DNA from: Bryum argenteum
Lineage: Eukaryota > Streptophyta > Bryopsida > Bryales > Bryaceae
Reading direction: 5' to 3'
Assembly: GCA_037043015.1 (NCBI GenBank)
Contig: CM073322.1
Location: 18,301,601 to 18,365,600, forward strand
DNA length: 64,000 nt
Shown: in pieces, positions 1-11,639 of the stretch
How positions within the stretch are numbered: position 1 is the first letter of the stretch
Layout of the letters: each line of letters starts with the position of its first letter
Position numbers and translations under genes: made by a program
The notes under the pieces: model-generated
Told to the model about the DNA's origin: nothing
The model's input: only the letters and a program-made list of their open reading frames with translations
Databases searched by the model: none

Positions 1-2641
1 ACTTCGGATCAGATGTCTTGCCAACATTGCGAGCCCTCTCCGCACAGTTCCACATAAGCTCCCGGGCATAATGTCCAGCATTAACTCCTGCCATCATTCT
101 GGTCTCTCCCATGAGTAATTGATCTTACAACAAAAGTGAAAGGGCTGTTGAAAACAGCTCGGAGGGTGGAGAGGTTAATGGGACAATAATTATATATTAG
201 GACAACATATTAGAACATCCTACATAAGCAGAGTACTCCACAATCACAATCTTCAGCTCAAAACAAAGAGGACTTATGATACAAAACTAGGAGAGCCCAT
301 GTTTGGTCCAAAAGAGTTTACCACTGAGAGCCCAGCCACCGACGCCATCAGCTACTCCGACCCACCGCGTCCCATCAATAAAGTACGCATCTTCTCCTCC
401 AGTCTTAACCTACATGCCGAGTTGCCCAAACCCAAACATAGAACGTGAGCAGAGGTGGTAGGGAAGTACATAAGAAGCGTTTAGCACGAAGGATTAATTT
501 TCAGCACATGGGTGAGATGGCTATGATATAATTTATCTGCATAAGCGCGAATAAACAAAGGAAAGTAATGGACTACCTTATTCGGGTGAGGAATCATAGC
601 TGCTGCCGAATTGAACATCACATCGTCACTTGGCTTCTGTTCTTGAATCCTGAAATTTAAAGAAGCACCTACTTTAGTAAAATTCAGAAGAAAGTGGAAA
701 GCAAGATAGTGGCTGACTACTATTGACAGACTACTATATATGAAAGTCTGACGTGCTTGAGACAAACTAACCTCGCGATACTCTTTCAAACTAACCATGT
801 GAAATACTAACTAACTACCAACAATCAACACGAAAGGATGCACAGAGAAAGTAAAAGTGCCCCTACTTAGATGAAGGCAAGGTGAAGAGATATAACGAAC
901 CCGATGCCAGAAGAATCAGAACCACTACTATCAGTTGGCGTCGCAGTGGTTGACGACGCCATACTTTCACCTCCTGCCTGAATTCCAATGCTCTGTTTTT
1001 CAAAAAATAACTGATGATATCAGTTGATGTAAAAAGTACAACAATAGCATCATCAGTGTTGAATACTAAGTTTATATCAGAATTGGGGGTGCATATTACA
1101 GTTCTGCTTACAATTGACAACTGGAACATGCACACAACAAGCCATCAAAACGAAAGAACTGTAACTCTTAAGGTATTCAGAGAGTTCACGCGCATCACCA
1201 AACCCTAATTGACTTCGAATGAGATTGACCAATAATCAACATATTAGCAAAGTTTCGTTATATATTGAAGGAAAGTTGAATGTACTCGTGCTTTGACTAA
1301 TCCAGATGCTTTTTCCAGACATAGAGCATACCATTGGACTGGACGTGCGAGTCCTCAAACTCGCGGCTACAATAGCTACGTAAAGGGCAACCGAAGAATA
1401 ATTTATCGAAATCGACACGAGCGGCATGGTAGCTTTACAGAGGGACCCGATTCACAAGGATTGGAAACCAGCTCCGCTTTGAGACGAACTATCTATAATT
1501 TAAGCTTGAACAACAAACTCCCACACTGAAATATAGTATTGATATCAAAAGTGAAAGGTTCAAGTATGTAACGTAAAGTAAGACTATTTAACATAGAGTG
1601 GTGAAGATAGTATGAAACTTCTCCATGTCAACATGCAAACAAGAATTCATTTGAAAAAGAACTTTATCGACCTGTAGAAAGTTCCCAACATGCCGTGCAG
1701 TCTTTCGACGATGGAGAAAGTAATACCTGATCTGAAGGCTCTGATTGAGGTTGTGCTTCCTCCATCCTTAACTCCTCTCCTCTCTGCTCATCTTCCTTCA
1801 CGTTTAGCTCTTGAGCAAGAGCCTCAGCACCACGAGCTAAATCACTTAAGGTCTCGGCATCAGGTACGTCGTCGAAATCAGACGAAACCTCTGGACGTGC
1901 TACACACTCTTCCGCGGCAGTATCACTATGGCTTCCATTCACGACAGCTCTGATATCCCCAGAATCTGAAGTTTTCGCTTCATCAATGTTAGTTCCATTT
2001 GCAACTTCTTTGGAAGACTGAACCTGTTCTGTTGAACCAAAGTTGAACATGAGACTGCCATCTGCACACTCTGTGAAACATGAAACTATCAAGAACATCA
2101 GGAAAAGAGCAGCACGCACAGTAACAAAGCCTGCAACAAGGGCAATATTACAATGTATCAGGAATCCAGCTTTTATTAATGAAAACCTTGCCAAGGCTAA
2201 ACCCCGATGTGCACTTGTCCAGTTACAATCACATGAGAGAAATAATGAAACTCTTGAGGTTGCAACATAAAGAATGATCATACATAAATATTGGAGCCAT
2301 ATTTTCATATTAAGATCAGCAAGTGTGTTCTCCCATTGCATTGCATTACGCTGAGAAAAGTTACCTTTAGTATTCAGGAGGACATACGTGGTAGCTGGCG
2401 GAAACGGGTCCTCAACGGAGCACTGCACCAGAAGCAAAGATTGTTGTTGCCGAGAAGATCTCTGCTGAGGCCTTGTCGATCTCGGCCAATGGAGATGGGG
2501 TAACGAAGAACGAGCAGCAGAAAGAGCAGAAAGAGGAGGAGAAGGGGACCCCTTGGTCCCCATGAGGAACTTGCATTGTCTTCGACAGAGAAATAATCCT
2601 CTACTCCCTAAAGCAGCTGCTCGAACACCGACGACGGACAT
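1..2641 (-). CDS. PP2C-type protein phosphatase, chloroplast BIPP2C1/PP2C62-like, N-terminal part, cut by window edge
   Basis: Serine/threonine phosphatase of the PP2C family, probably plastid-targeted. Exons read on the minus strand: 2641-2365, 2070-1727 (acceptor could be 2061), 977-901, 649-577, 403-322, 87-1, continuing past the left edge. The first exon has a basic, Ser-rich start ([15 protein letters not shown]) like a transit peptide; an in-frame ATG also exists at 2695. The second exon is acidic ([19 protein letters not shown]), as in the long N-terminal extension of BIPP2C1-like proteins. The next exons give [10 protein letters not shown], then [20 protein letters not shown] with VGGW, the metal-binding PP2C motif, then [18 protein letters not shown]. 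All six exons join in phase. The 749-nt intron 978-1726 may hide a further small exon around 1240-1480, and an alternative donor lies at 1672. The catalytic C-terminal half is outside the window. Family call is firm; subfamily name and N-terminal exon limits are inferred. Confidence 0.83.
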
Positions 2642-2699
2642 GGTTGAATTGCAACAAGCGTTGTTCATAATCTTCCCAGAATAAACTGTATTCATATGC

Positions 2700-4226
2700 T
2701 CTCCTTATGCCAAAAGCTGTATCATAACATAAACCCTGATCCCTGCACACACATCTCCTCGTTAAAATCACCTTGACTAAAACAATGACTCCCCATATCA
2801 TTCAAAGCCTTGACTGTAACGAAAACACGCTGATCTGATCAAGTTCCTCTCTCTATGCCACACACTGAGATCCACAGCATCAATCTCAAAAGAATAAAAA
2901 TTACGCGACATGAATTGATAGTAATAAACGATAAACCAGCAAAACAGATCAACAACAACAACTGAACTCGTGAAGATCTAAGCCCTAAGTTCATCTACGT
3001 TAACATAGTGAAAGTGAACGCATTAAAAACTCGCTAAAGTCCAAACCGTGAAACGTGTTCTTATAGCCAAATGCTTCGTAATCCGAAAACGCATACCTGG
3101 ACAGAGCGTTATCTACTGCTCACAACATCAATTTAGCTTTCTACGGGATCGACAACTCGCCTACAACGACAAATCAGGACCGACTCTGTCAATAACATTG
3201 CTCTAAGATCGCAGAATCAAACAAGGTACATTTTCCAAGGTGACCTAACCAAAGTCGAAACAGCGAGACCTGTACCTCTTAAAAGAATATGTGTCATAAC
3301 TAGATAGACCGACTAGCGTACACGATAGAAATATCTACTACTAGCAATCTCAGTTGAGCATTATGTGCCAAAAGATCGTAGACCTCCCGCAATTTCCAAG
3401 GTGAGCCAAACAAAGAATTAAACCAGCGCTTTCTACTGGAGTAAGTCATACCTAAACCGACGCAGAAATGTCTACTACTTCCAATATTGATTGAGCACTC
3501 TGGGTTTCCTTCGGAAACAAAACCTCGCTTAGAAGAGCCTACCATATGCTGCTATTTCTGACCGACTCGTTTCTGCTATGACTGCAATTTGCAGGGACAA
3601 CAGCAGGCTGCCGCACTATTAACCGCAACAAAAAAAAAGATCGTAGAATCAAACAAAAGCCTACCGGATTTCCAACCGGAGAAAAAAGGTCTAAACAGCG
3701 GACGCCTGTGCTTCTTAACCAAATACCTCATCCCTAGACCCACTAACGTTCGCTACAGAAATGTCTACTACCAGTACTTCCGATATCGATTGAGCCCTTC
3801 AAAGTCCCCGTAAAAGAGACAACCACATGCTCCTCCTGACCAGTGACCGAATCTTTCCAATGCTTCTCGATCATTGCAACTAAGGGTATCGAATTTGCAA
3901 GCAAAGGAGAGAGGATGAGCAGGTTTACCGTACCCTTAACTGCAGCCATTCCCCAGGTTGAAAGAGTAGATTGTCTTGAGTCTTGGCAATTGCAAACCCT
4001 GGTGGCTCAATGAGGCAATGGGGACTGTGGAAGGTGTTAAGTTAGGGCTTTTGGTGTTGGCGACATGCTCTTGTGGAGGCAACACAGAAGCAGCAAAGCA
4101 GTAAACCCTCCGTCGGTTCCGGAGAAGAATCTGTATCTACGAATCAGTTACGCTCCATCCGGCAGCAGTGAGGATGGAGACAACAGGCAATGGTAGGTTC
4201 CTAGATCTGTGCTATCTAGGACAGGT
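2700..4226. repeat. 5' flank of the PP2C gene with three degenerate direct repeats
   Basis: No convincing gene. Three diverged copies of a unit of roughly 115-135 bp occur at about 3232-3358, 3392-3505 and 3667-3800. Each begins with TTTCCAA and ends with a GAAATRTCTACTAC block followed by a TTGAGC block. The copies are preceded by a shared AAGATCGYAGA word. They lie upstream of the PP2C start and could be promoter or 5' UTR sequence. Confidence 0.5.
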
Positions 4227-5330
4227 CTAGATTCTTCGGTGGATAGCAGATTTGCACTTGTCAAGCTCGTGTTTACTGCAGGGATGCCACGTGTTGATGT
4301 TTTCCGAAGATACTTTGGCTGAGCTGGCTTTACAGCGTGGAGTTAGTTCAATCAACCCTAGAACGTCGAAGCTGACACAAAGTGTCCGATGAATGAATGA
4401 ATTTGAGATCTGATATTGGATGATAGACAACATTTTTTCATCTGAAATCATCTTCCCAAATTCCTCATCATTTATGGCGTTGGGTTCTGACATTCCAGGG
4501 CTAGAGTTTTCTCTCATCTTTGCACACTTGTTTGTGCAGAGATGACCACTTTCTTGCTGTATTTTTCCCTTATTGTATTGCTTTGAGAGAACTTATCGAT
4601 CTTGAAATTTTGGGACAGAGGGAGTATTTATTAATTGAACTAAGATTGGCGTTTAGTTAGAGTATAGTAGAATGTTCAATAATGGTGCAGTGTGGATAAT
4701 TGAGCTATAGCAACCTTCTCTCACACGTACATAAGAGCTTCTCTGTACAAGAGTATCGTGTACTCACTGCAAACATTATAGGGTTGTCACTTTAAAGCAC
4801 CATTTTCAAAACATTAGTTTATATTTCCAACTTCAAAAATTCATAACTCATTGTCGAAGGGTTCAAAAATGATGATTTCACCTCCTCTAGCTTTCTATTA
4901 ATTTTCCTAGTGCAAGAAAATCGTTTGCATTGGTAACATCTCTGTATATTTTTTGTACTAAAATTTGCGCCATTATCAGCCACCTTACTAAAAATGATGT
5001 TTCTATTTTGCTAGATCACTTTTAGATATAAGTACACATTGTCATAAACTAAAGAACAAGTGGAGATCAAATTTTCAAAAAATTCCGCTCAATACTGAAC
5101 ATACTTTTGAGAGTTTTGGCATCTTGTCCAAATAATCTAATTTATGTCAAATCTCACAAGAGAGTTACGATACCAAAAAAGAGCTATGAAATATCTAAAC
5201 AACATAAACTTTACTTCCATATACGAAGCTTGAAGTAGTAAATCAAAATGGTACACATAACCAATTACTATGAGTATTGCGATAATTTTCTTTTTGAATA
5301 ATATAGTATATACATATATAAACATGAATG

Positions 5331-5380
<50 letters not shown>

Positions 5381-6010
5381 CATACATGTTTATATATGTA
5401 TATAATATATTATAGTATCTTGTTTTTCTAAGTGACATTTGATGTAATTTAGATGAAATTCATCGATTCTATATCTATGCACTAATTCAATTAACTATTG
5501 AGGGTCCATTTACTAATTCTCTAACAACTTTTTAGTTTTGGATTTTATGATCTTCAATGTTTTCAAGATGATATATCTCATGAAACATATCGCCGTCCAT
5601 GTGTTGTCTACATTGGCAATTGTAAAATCTCTACTAGAGTGAATCCAACTCTAAAAGGACTATGAGATGGCATGTGAACAAATATCAACGATTTTTTTTA
5701 TATAATTACTAATTTTAGGTTAATATATTGAAGGATTTTTGGTTCAAGAGTTTTTCCCATCTTACAATTTAGCAACCAATTAATGTTATCAAATAGCTTA
5801 TACAAATGCATTGCTCAATACAAATAGTTAAGTTTGATCTACAATGATTAATCATGAAGTCACTTAAAGGTGATATAATCATGGTCCTAAAGTGCAAAGA
5901 TTGGACCTAAAATTATGATATAAACAAAAGCAAATGCCAACTTCAAAAATGAACTTATTCTTAAAAATTCTTTTGCATATAAAAATATTTATAGCAATTG
6001 AATTGCAATA
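4227..6010. other. AT-rich spacer with a TA/CATA microsatellite
   Basis: A 96-codon minus-strand ORF at 4227-4517 (starts MRENSSPGMSEPNAIND) is unrecognised and has no support beyond being open; it could be a chance ORF or an exon. The rest is AT-rich and shows no gene. A TA microsatellite with CATA edges occupies about 5332-5400. Confidence 0.4.
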
Positions 6011-6514
6011 ATGGCATTTGCATTGGAACGCAATAGAAACTTCCAACACTTTTTTGAGGCTTTAGAATTGAGAGCAGATAAAAGGCATAAAGAAATACTA
6101 GAGGGTTTTAGAGAGACAAAAGAGGAATGTAAATCTGAACTCCAAGAATCGGCAAGGGTAGTCAAAGAAAGTATGAAAGAATCTCTAAAATTTTGTAGAG
6201 AAGAAATGAAGGAATCATTAAAAGATGTCAAAGATGCTCACAAAGAGTTTCGAGAGGAGATGAAGATGTCCATCAATGAGTTGCGTGAGGAAATACGTTC
6301 TTTGAAAGCTGAAATGCATGAAGAAATGCGGACAGCAAAAACCGATTTTTGGAATGAAATTAATGCAATCAAGAAAAGAAACGAAGAGAAGACTGTTTCT
6401 ATTGAGGTGAAGAGAAGAGGAACACTTGAAAATGTTCATAAGATTGTATCAATTCCATCAAAATCTATCAACTTGATAAAAAACTTGGTTCACTTTTTCA
6501 AATGGTGGAGTTAA
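6011..6514 (+). CDS. Hypothetical 167-aa coiled-coil protein
   Basis: Single open frame without introns. Residues 15-120 are almost wholly helical and charged, with repeated E/K-rich stretches (KESMKESLKF, EEMKESLKD, ELREEIRSLKAEMHEEMR) that fit a long coiled coil. The C-terminus (LIKNLVHFFKWWS) is short and hydrophobic. I do not recognise the family. It sits in AT-rich repeat-laden DNA, 170 bp before a TTAA-flanked transposon, and codon composition is as AT-rich as the surroundings. It may be a fragment of a mobile element or a lineage-specific gene. The opposite strand is also partly open, so chance cannot be excluded. Confidence 0.35.
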   Translation: MAFALERNRNFQHFFEALELRADKRHKEILEGFRETKEECKSELQESARVVKESMKESLKFCREEMKESLKDVKDAHKEFREEMKMSINELREEIRSLKAEMHEEMRTAKTDFWNEINAIKKRNEEKTVSIEVKRRGTLENVHKIVSIPSKSINLIKNLVHFFKWWS

Positions 6515-6685
6515 AGCAACGATGCCATGATCATGGTAGGCTTATGCATTTGTATTTTGTTCTTTAAACAATGACTCATGTATAAAACTTCAATATAGTT
6601 ATTAATAGGTATTTGTTTTGGAAGTTTTCAAGTGCGTATTTTAAGAAGCTTCTATATCATAAGCTAGCATATAACATTCCATTCA

Positions 6686-7666
6686 TTAACCCCTAAACGT
6701 CCCTAGTGTCGAAAAACGACATTTTGGATGAAGGGCAGAAACTTTGAAGAGCCATAACTTCTTCATCCGGACTCCGTTTTTGACGAAATCACTTGGGTTG
6801 GGTCCCAAATTAAGTCTAGTTTGTGTGGTACAAATTGCAGACCTATACAAAGAAGTATGAATTAATGGCATGCATTTTAGTGACAGCAGCTTTTGGTTTT
6901 GAGATTTCAAACATTGGGCATGTTTCACCATTGCAAGCCAATTATGTAAAACCAAAAATGGTTTTCCATGAATTTTTTTTACATAAGTATGATCTTTAGA
7001 TGTATTCTAACAACTTTCTAGTTGCAAGTTTTTCGATCCAAATAACTTTGCTAGTGGATTTGCAATGATGTTTCTACAATGAAAAAAGTGAAAAAATGGA
7101 TGATTTTTGAGGAGCTAGATCTCCTTCATCCACCGTTAGATTTTGACTTTATTCTTTGGGATAGATTCCAATCATAGTCTATTTTAAGTGGTAGAAACCT
7201 TAACCTAATTGAAGATGTATTGAAGATAGGGCATGGATTTGAGTGCAAAGGGTCTAGTTTTGGACTATTTTTCCTTTGTAAATTTTGAGGCGATTTTCAC
7301 CATTGGAAGGCTACTATTTGAGCCAAGATATTTTTATGATGAATTTTTTTGGTACAAAAGTGTTTTTGAGATGAAGATGAACAACTTTCTAGTTGGTGGT
7401 TTTTTGATTGCAAATTTCATGTTGGTAGTATTTTCACTTCAAAGTGGAAATGATGGTATTTTGTAGCATGTTTTGCGCACTAATACGTTAGGATCTCCCA
7501 ATCTATGAGGTCCCATGAGTCAAGTTTTGGCCCACATGATCTACTACAAGTCTATTACAAGTTTGTACGGTTAAGATCTGAATAGCTTATCTTTATTTTC
7601 ATCTATATCACTTTTTTTGAAAATGAGTTTTTGGCTAAAAATACCCCAAGGACGTTTAGGGGTTAA
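6686..7666. mobile_element. TTAA-flanked piggyBac-like non-autonomous transposon, 981 bp
   Basis: Left end TTAACCCCTAAACGTCC, right end GGACGTTTAGGGGTTAA: a perfect 17-bp terminal inverted repeat including the TTAA. Just inside the left end is a small palindrome, GTCGAAAAACGAC, which recurs near ends of other copies. The interior is AT-rich with no long ORF, so it is non-autonomous. Its first about 270 bp recur inverted at about 28800-29066. Confidence 0.85.
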
Positions 7667-9120
7667 ATCACAATCTTTTATTTTTGTGAATAATTCATAA
7701 AGAACTTTAATAAGTTTATATATCCGTACCAAGTATGATGTAGGAAAATTTAAATTTTTAACAAATGTAATGTTTTATGATAGATATATTTCTGATTTGA
7801 AGAAGTAGCATGACAATTTTCTCTCTTGGAGTCGTTTTGAATATAGAATGTGTAAGTTTATATTTTTTGCATATAAGATTCATTAGATACTAGAAATTTC
7901 GGATACTTTGACTAAATCATATATATAAAATATTGATGAAATTTTTATGTAGATCTCCTTGATGAATAAGTTAAATACTTTTAAGTTCAAGAATAAATAA
8001 CTATTCATTTAAATATATATATTTTAGTATATCATTCATTTTTATAACTCCTACTGGTAGCATAATAAATCATTAATTTTATTGAAATGGTGAAAATAGG
8101 CACTGATATTCACCAATAAGCACAAGAAATGGTTCATACAACATTGCAGATGATTATGCAAGAAGATGTAACATTATATACCTTATGTTCTTTTTCAAAT
8201 GAATTGAAAAAAATGATGAGATTTAACATTCAAAAAAGAATTACATTGATTTGAAAGAGGTGTATTTTGACTTGAATTCCTATTATTTCTATGTGGTTGT
8301 ACAAATTGCAAAATAGTATTTGGTATTACATTAATCAATACAATCAAGTGAGAAATTATCAGATGTATCTCATGTAGTTCATTTGAAAATTAACTTCTAC
8401 CTTTACAATAAAGTTGTTTCGGACATGAACTCATATATGGATGCAAGGGTAATTTAGACGTTCCATATGACTTGTATGTTTATGCAATGATTTTAAAAGT
8501 TGTAGGCAACATTGTTAAAAACTTCTTACAACACTATTTCATGTACAAGAATGGGTTTTCTTGCAAGAAAAATCAAATGCACATTATTCATGATATTCAA
8601 TCATAAGAAAGGTCTTGAATAAGGTAGACAATGTTTCACATCACATGGTAGAAAATGGAGAAGACTTTGAACACTGTAATTGACAAGCCGATTTCACACT
8701 TGGTTGTCTATATATACACACAATTTAAATGCAATCTCAATTGAACAAATCCATTTTCATATTGGTTTTGAGTTACTGTGAGTACTAAGAAAGTTTGAGC
8801 CATCTCTAATTGATCGATCCATCAATCAAAAACACCTATTACACTATAACATTATTTTGAAGTAACAGAAATATTATTTTCCTATAATTTTCATAAACAA
8901 CTTCACTCATCACACCAACTATTATGGCACATTTCAAAAACTTTGAGTTTTTTTGACAACTGAGTGTCATATGTATCTATGGTGAAAATCAAATTAAAAT
9001 GAAAAGCTCTTAATTTTATACACAAATTTTTGAAAGCTCAAAGAAATCTAATTGATGACTTAAAACAAGACTTGATAAATAATTTGAGAAACATTTGGAC
9101 ATACCAAATAAACAATCAGA
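7667..9120. other. AT-rich spacer, nothing recognised
   Basis: About 75-80 percent A+T by eye. No ORF with recognisable content, no RNA gene and no clear repeat structure seen. Confidence 0.5.
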
Positions 9121-9872
9121 CCGTTTACCAATTATGGCTATGGCCCTTTGAATTTGATTAGTCTTAGAAGACCGTATGGAAATTAAAAAGTAAAAGGAAG
9201 GTATTAAATACACAAGCGAAAAAGTAAAAGCAAGGTTGTGGATAGATGGGAAAAGAAAGTAAAAGAGTGGGATATTGGAAATAGTAAAAGTAGGTATAGT
9301 AAAAGAAGTAAAGTAAAAGATCTTTGGACTATATAAGTGATTTTCTCTTCAAAGTTTTACATATTACTCTTCCATTCTTCTAGCATTGGAATTCAGGGAT
9401 TTTGTATACAAGCAAAGTTTGGTACTAAGAATACCTACAAATAATCAATTTTTAAATATTGTGTTACTATATTTTTCTATTTCTGGAAAATTTAAGATCT
9501 TTTCATTTCTCTTGAACATTCTTCGTACTTGGGTGGGCGTGGTTCATGAGTGAAGTCTCTAGAGTTAAGTTGATGAGTCTCGAGGGTTGAGTTGATAAGT
9601 CTCGAGAGTATAGTTGATAAGTCCTACATATATCTCTCTTGCCTCACCCACAATTGCTTTCCATTGAGTCTCTCATTTGTTCGTGTCTTTTCTTGGATTG
9701 TAGTTGGCATCTTTGTCTCTTTGTCACTTGTTTATTAGAGAATTGTTGGCATCTTTGTCTCTTTGTCACTTGTTTACTTCTTAGAGAATTGTTCGTGGGA
9801 CCACTTGTTTCAATACCTTCCCATCCGGAAAAGAAAAGAATCTACTTCCTCACTTGCATCAATGACGATCCA

Positions 9873-10248
9873 GATAGATGATAGATAGATAGATAGATAG
9901 AAACTCCGATCCCTTTCTAAGGGGCCGGCGTGAATGAAGTGTCCGTTCGTAATGCTAATATCCCGATGGCCACCGGACAAGGGGAAATTGGAACAATACT
10001 ACTTCCCCCTCTCGAGGGTGGACACTATAACTACGCTAGTTTCTAGCCTAGTTACTAGTGCCTTGAGGATACTTGACATAGTATCCCCCCAAAGGACTTT
10101 GAGGTACCCATACAACAAGGTCTAAGGACCCCCCACAATAGTTGGGTGGACTATAGTGGTGAGCACCTCGCCGGCATGGGGAATGGAACCCACGACCTCC
10201 TCAATGGGGGCCATGAGCCCCAACCACCAAGCCAAGGCTTGTGGTGCC
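9873..10248 (-). mobile_element. tRNA-derived SINE inserted at the start codon of the DWNN-RING gene
   Basis: Flanked by a perfect 14-bp target duplication, tcaatgacgatcca, at 9859-9872 and 10249-10262. Read on the minus strand it starts with GGCACCACAAGCCTTGGCTT, has an A-box-like GGCTTGGTGG and a B-box-like GGTTCCATTCC, and ends in a short TATC/GATA repeat tail. These are hallmarks of a tRNA-derived, RNA polymerase III SINE. A second copy lies at 34215-34568. The matching site in the paralogue near 55351 lacks the insert. Confidence 0.85.
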
Positions 10249-10251
10249 TCA

Positions 10252-11091
10252 ATGACGATCCACTACTATTTTGTTGCTTTTCCAAAGGTCCGCAAATCGG
10301 TTCCTTGCGAGGGCGATTCCCTCTCTCTTACAGAACTAAAAGATGCAATTGCAGCGCCGCTTGTTGATGGTTTACGCGGGAAGAGAATGAGAGAAACTTT
10401 CGATATCAAAATTTATGACAGTGATACAAAAGAGGAAATTCTAGATGCAAAGTGTAGGATCAAAAATAATGCTACTGTCTTAGCAAAAAGAGTTCCATTC
10501 TCTCGAATCGCCATACAAACTCTCAGAACTAATGAGCAAGTACCAATTAGCTCCAAAGGACAACATGAGGATACAAGCAACAACTCAACACCAAGTAGCA
10601 CACATTCAGAAGTCATCAATGACAATTTTGGAGACACTATGTATTCAATCGTGCATGCACCCCTTGGCAAAAAACGAGCATCATCTTACATTGAAGGAGT
10701 GGGTAATAAAAGGAGAATAAAAGAGGAGAGTACAAGTCAATGCGAGCAGATTCCAAAGGAGTTGACATGTTCACTTTGCAATAACGTGATGAATGATCCC
10801 GCGTTAATCTCGTGTTGCTATCTAAGCTTTTGTAGCAGTTGTATCAAGATTGCACTCACAGAGAAAAAAAAGTGTCCCAATTGTGAGTCTAGCAGATGTG
10901 TGCCCGCGAGTTTGCTTTCTAACCGCCAACTCAATACTTTGATTGAAACTTTCGTTAACAAGTCTACTTCAGCTACTCATGAGCCAAGGGATTGCAAACC
11001 CATTCTAGCTACTCATGAGCCAAGGGATTGCAAACCCATTCTACCTCGGAACCAAATCGACAATAATATGATACCCTTGGAGGGCAAGTAG
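10252..11091 (+). CDS. DWNN-RING protein, short RBBP6/PQT3-like E3 ubiquitin ligase, copy 1
   Basis: A 279-residue intronless gene. Residues 1-85 (MTIHYYFVAFPKVRK...) match the DWNN ubiquitin-like fold of RBBP6/MPE1 proteins, including the IYDSDTKEE and KRVPFSRI segments. A RING finger follows the pattern C-x2-C, CC, C-x2-C, CPNC. The CCHC zinc knuckle that normally lies between these domains is missing, and so is the long C-terminal region. Known full-length plant relatives (PQT3 type) are large, so this is a truncated, probably duplicated or retrocopied form. Start chosen at the ATG shared with the paralogue at 55351; the frame is open further up to an ATG at 10156, but that part is SINE sequence. 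A perfect 36-bp tandem duplication near the C-terminus repeats ATHEPRDCKPIL and accounts exactly for the 12 extra residues relative to copy 2. Expected role is ubiquitin transfer; activity is unproven. Confidence 0.75.
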   Translation: MTIHYYFVAFPKVRKSVPCEGDSLSLTELKDAIAAPLVDGLRGKRMRETFDIKIYDSDTKEEILDAKCRIKNNATVLAKRVPFSRIAIQTLRTNEQVPISSKGQHEDTSNNSTPSSTHSEVINDNFGDTMYSIVHAPLGKKRASSYIEGVGNKRRIKEESTSQCEQIPKELTCSLCNNVMNDPALISCCYLSFCSSCIKIALTEKKKCPNCESSRCVPASLLSNRQLNTLIETFVNKSTSATHEPRDCKPILATHEPRDCKPILPRNQIDNNMIPLEGK

Positions 11092-11639
11092 ATATGGGAA
11101 AGTAGATATGTACATTTAGAGTGGAATAATACTCACAAGTTGATTATTGCCCCAAGACATATATGAGATAACAAATTGTAATAAAAATTATCTGCCATTA
11201 AGCAAACATGTGGAAGTTCATTTTTTGAGACACTAGATAGTTTGTATTGTTGTTTCTACCTCCTTAAATCATTTTTCATTTATGGAAAAAAATATATGGA
11301 AACCATCTTTGAATATATTACTGTATGTATGCACCGTATGCAATTAAAACCATGTGATGCGAATGATAAATTGTTGTCCAGAAACTCCCTCTCTACCTCC
11401 AAGTTATGGAGCTTTCTAAAGACTAGCTCTGTTTAAAGAGATCCAACCCAACTTGGTTCTCTACTTGTCCAACACTCCAACCACCATTTCGAAAGAGCGG
11501 AACTCTAACCACGTTCTCGAGTGCATTACAAAGTTCAGCAAACATTGCAAACATAGCAAAAGCAAAGACAACATCCTACAATGTGACAGAGTGGGCTCAA
11601 AGAGTTTGAAAAATCTTCATGTAAATTGCAATATGATAC

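Noticed and set aside
5332..5400. Membrane peptide of Ile/Tyr repeats on the minus strand
   Set aside because: Translation of a TA/CATA microsatellite.
10156..10251. N-terminal extension of the DWNN-RING protein from an upstream ATG
   Set aside because: The sequence is SINE-derived and absent from the paralogue, whose start is at the equivalent of 10252.
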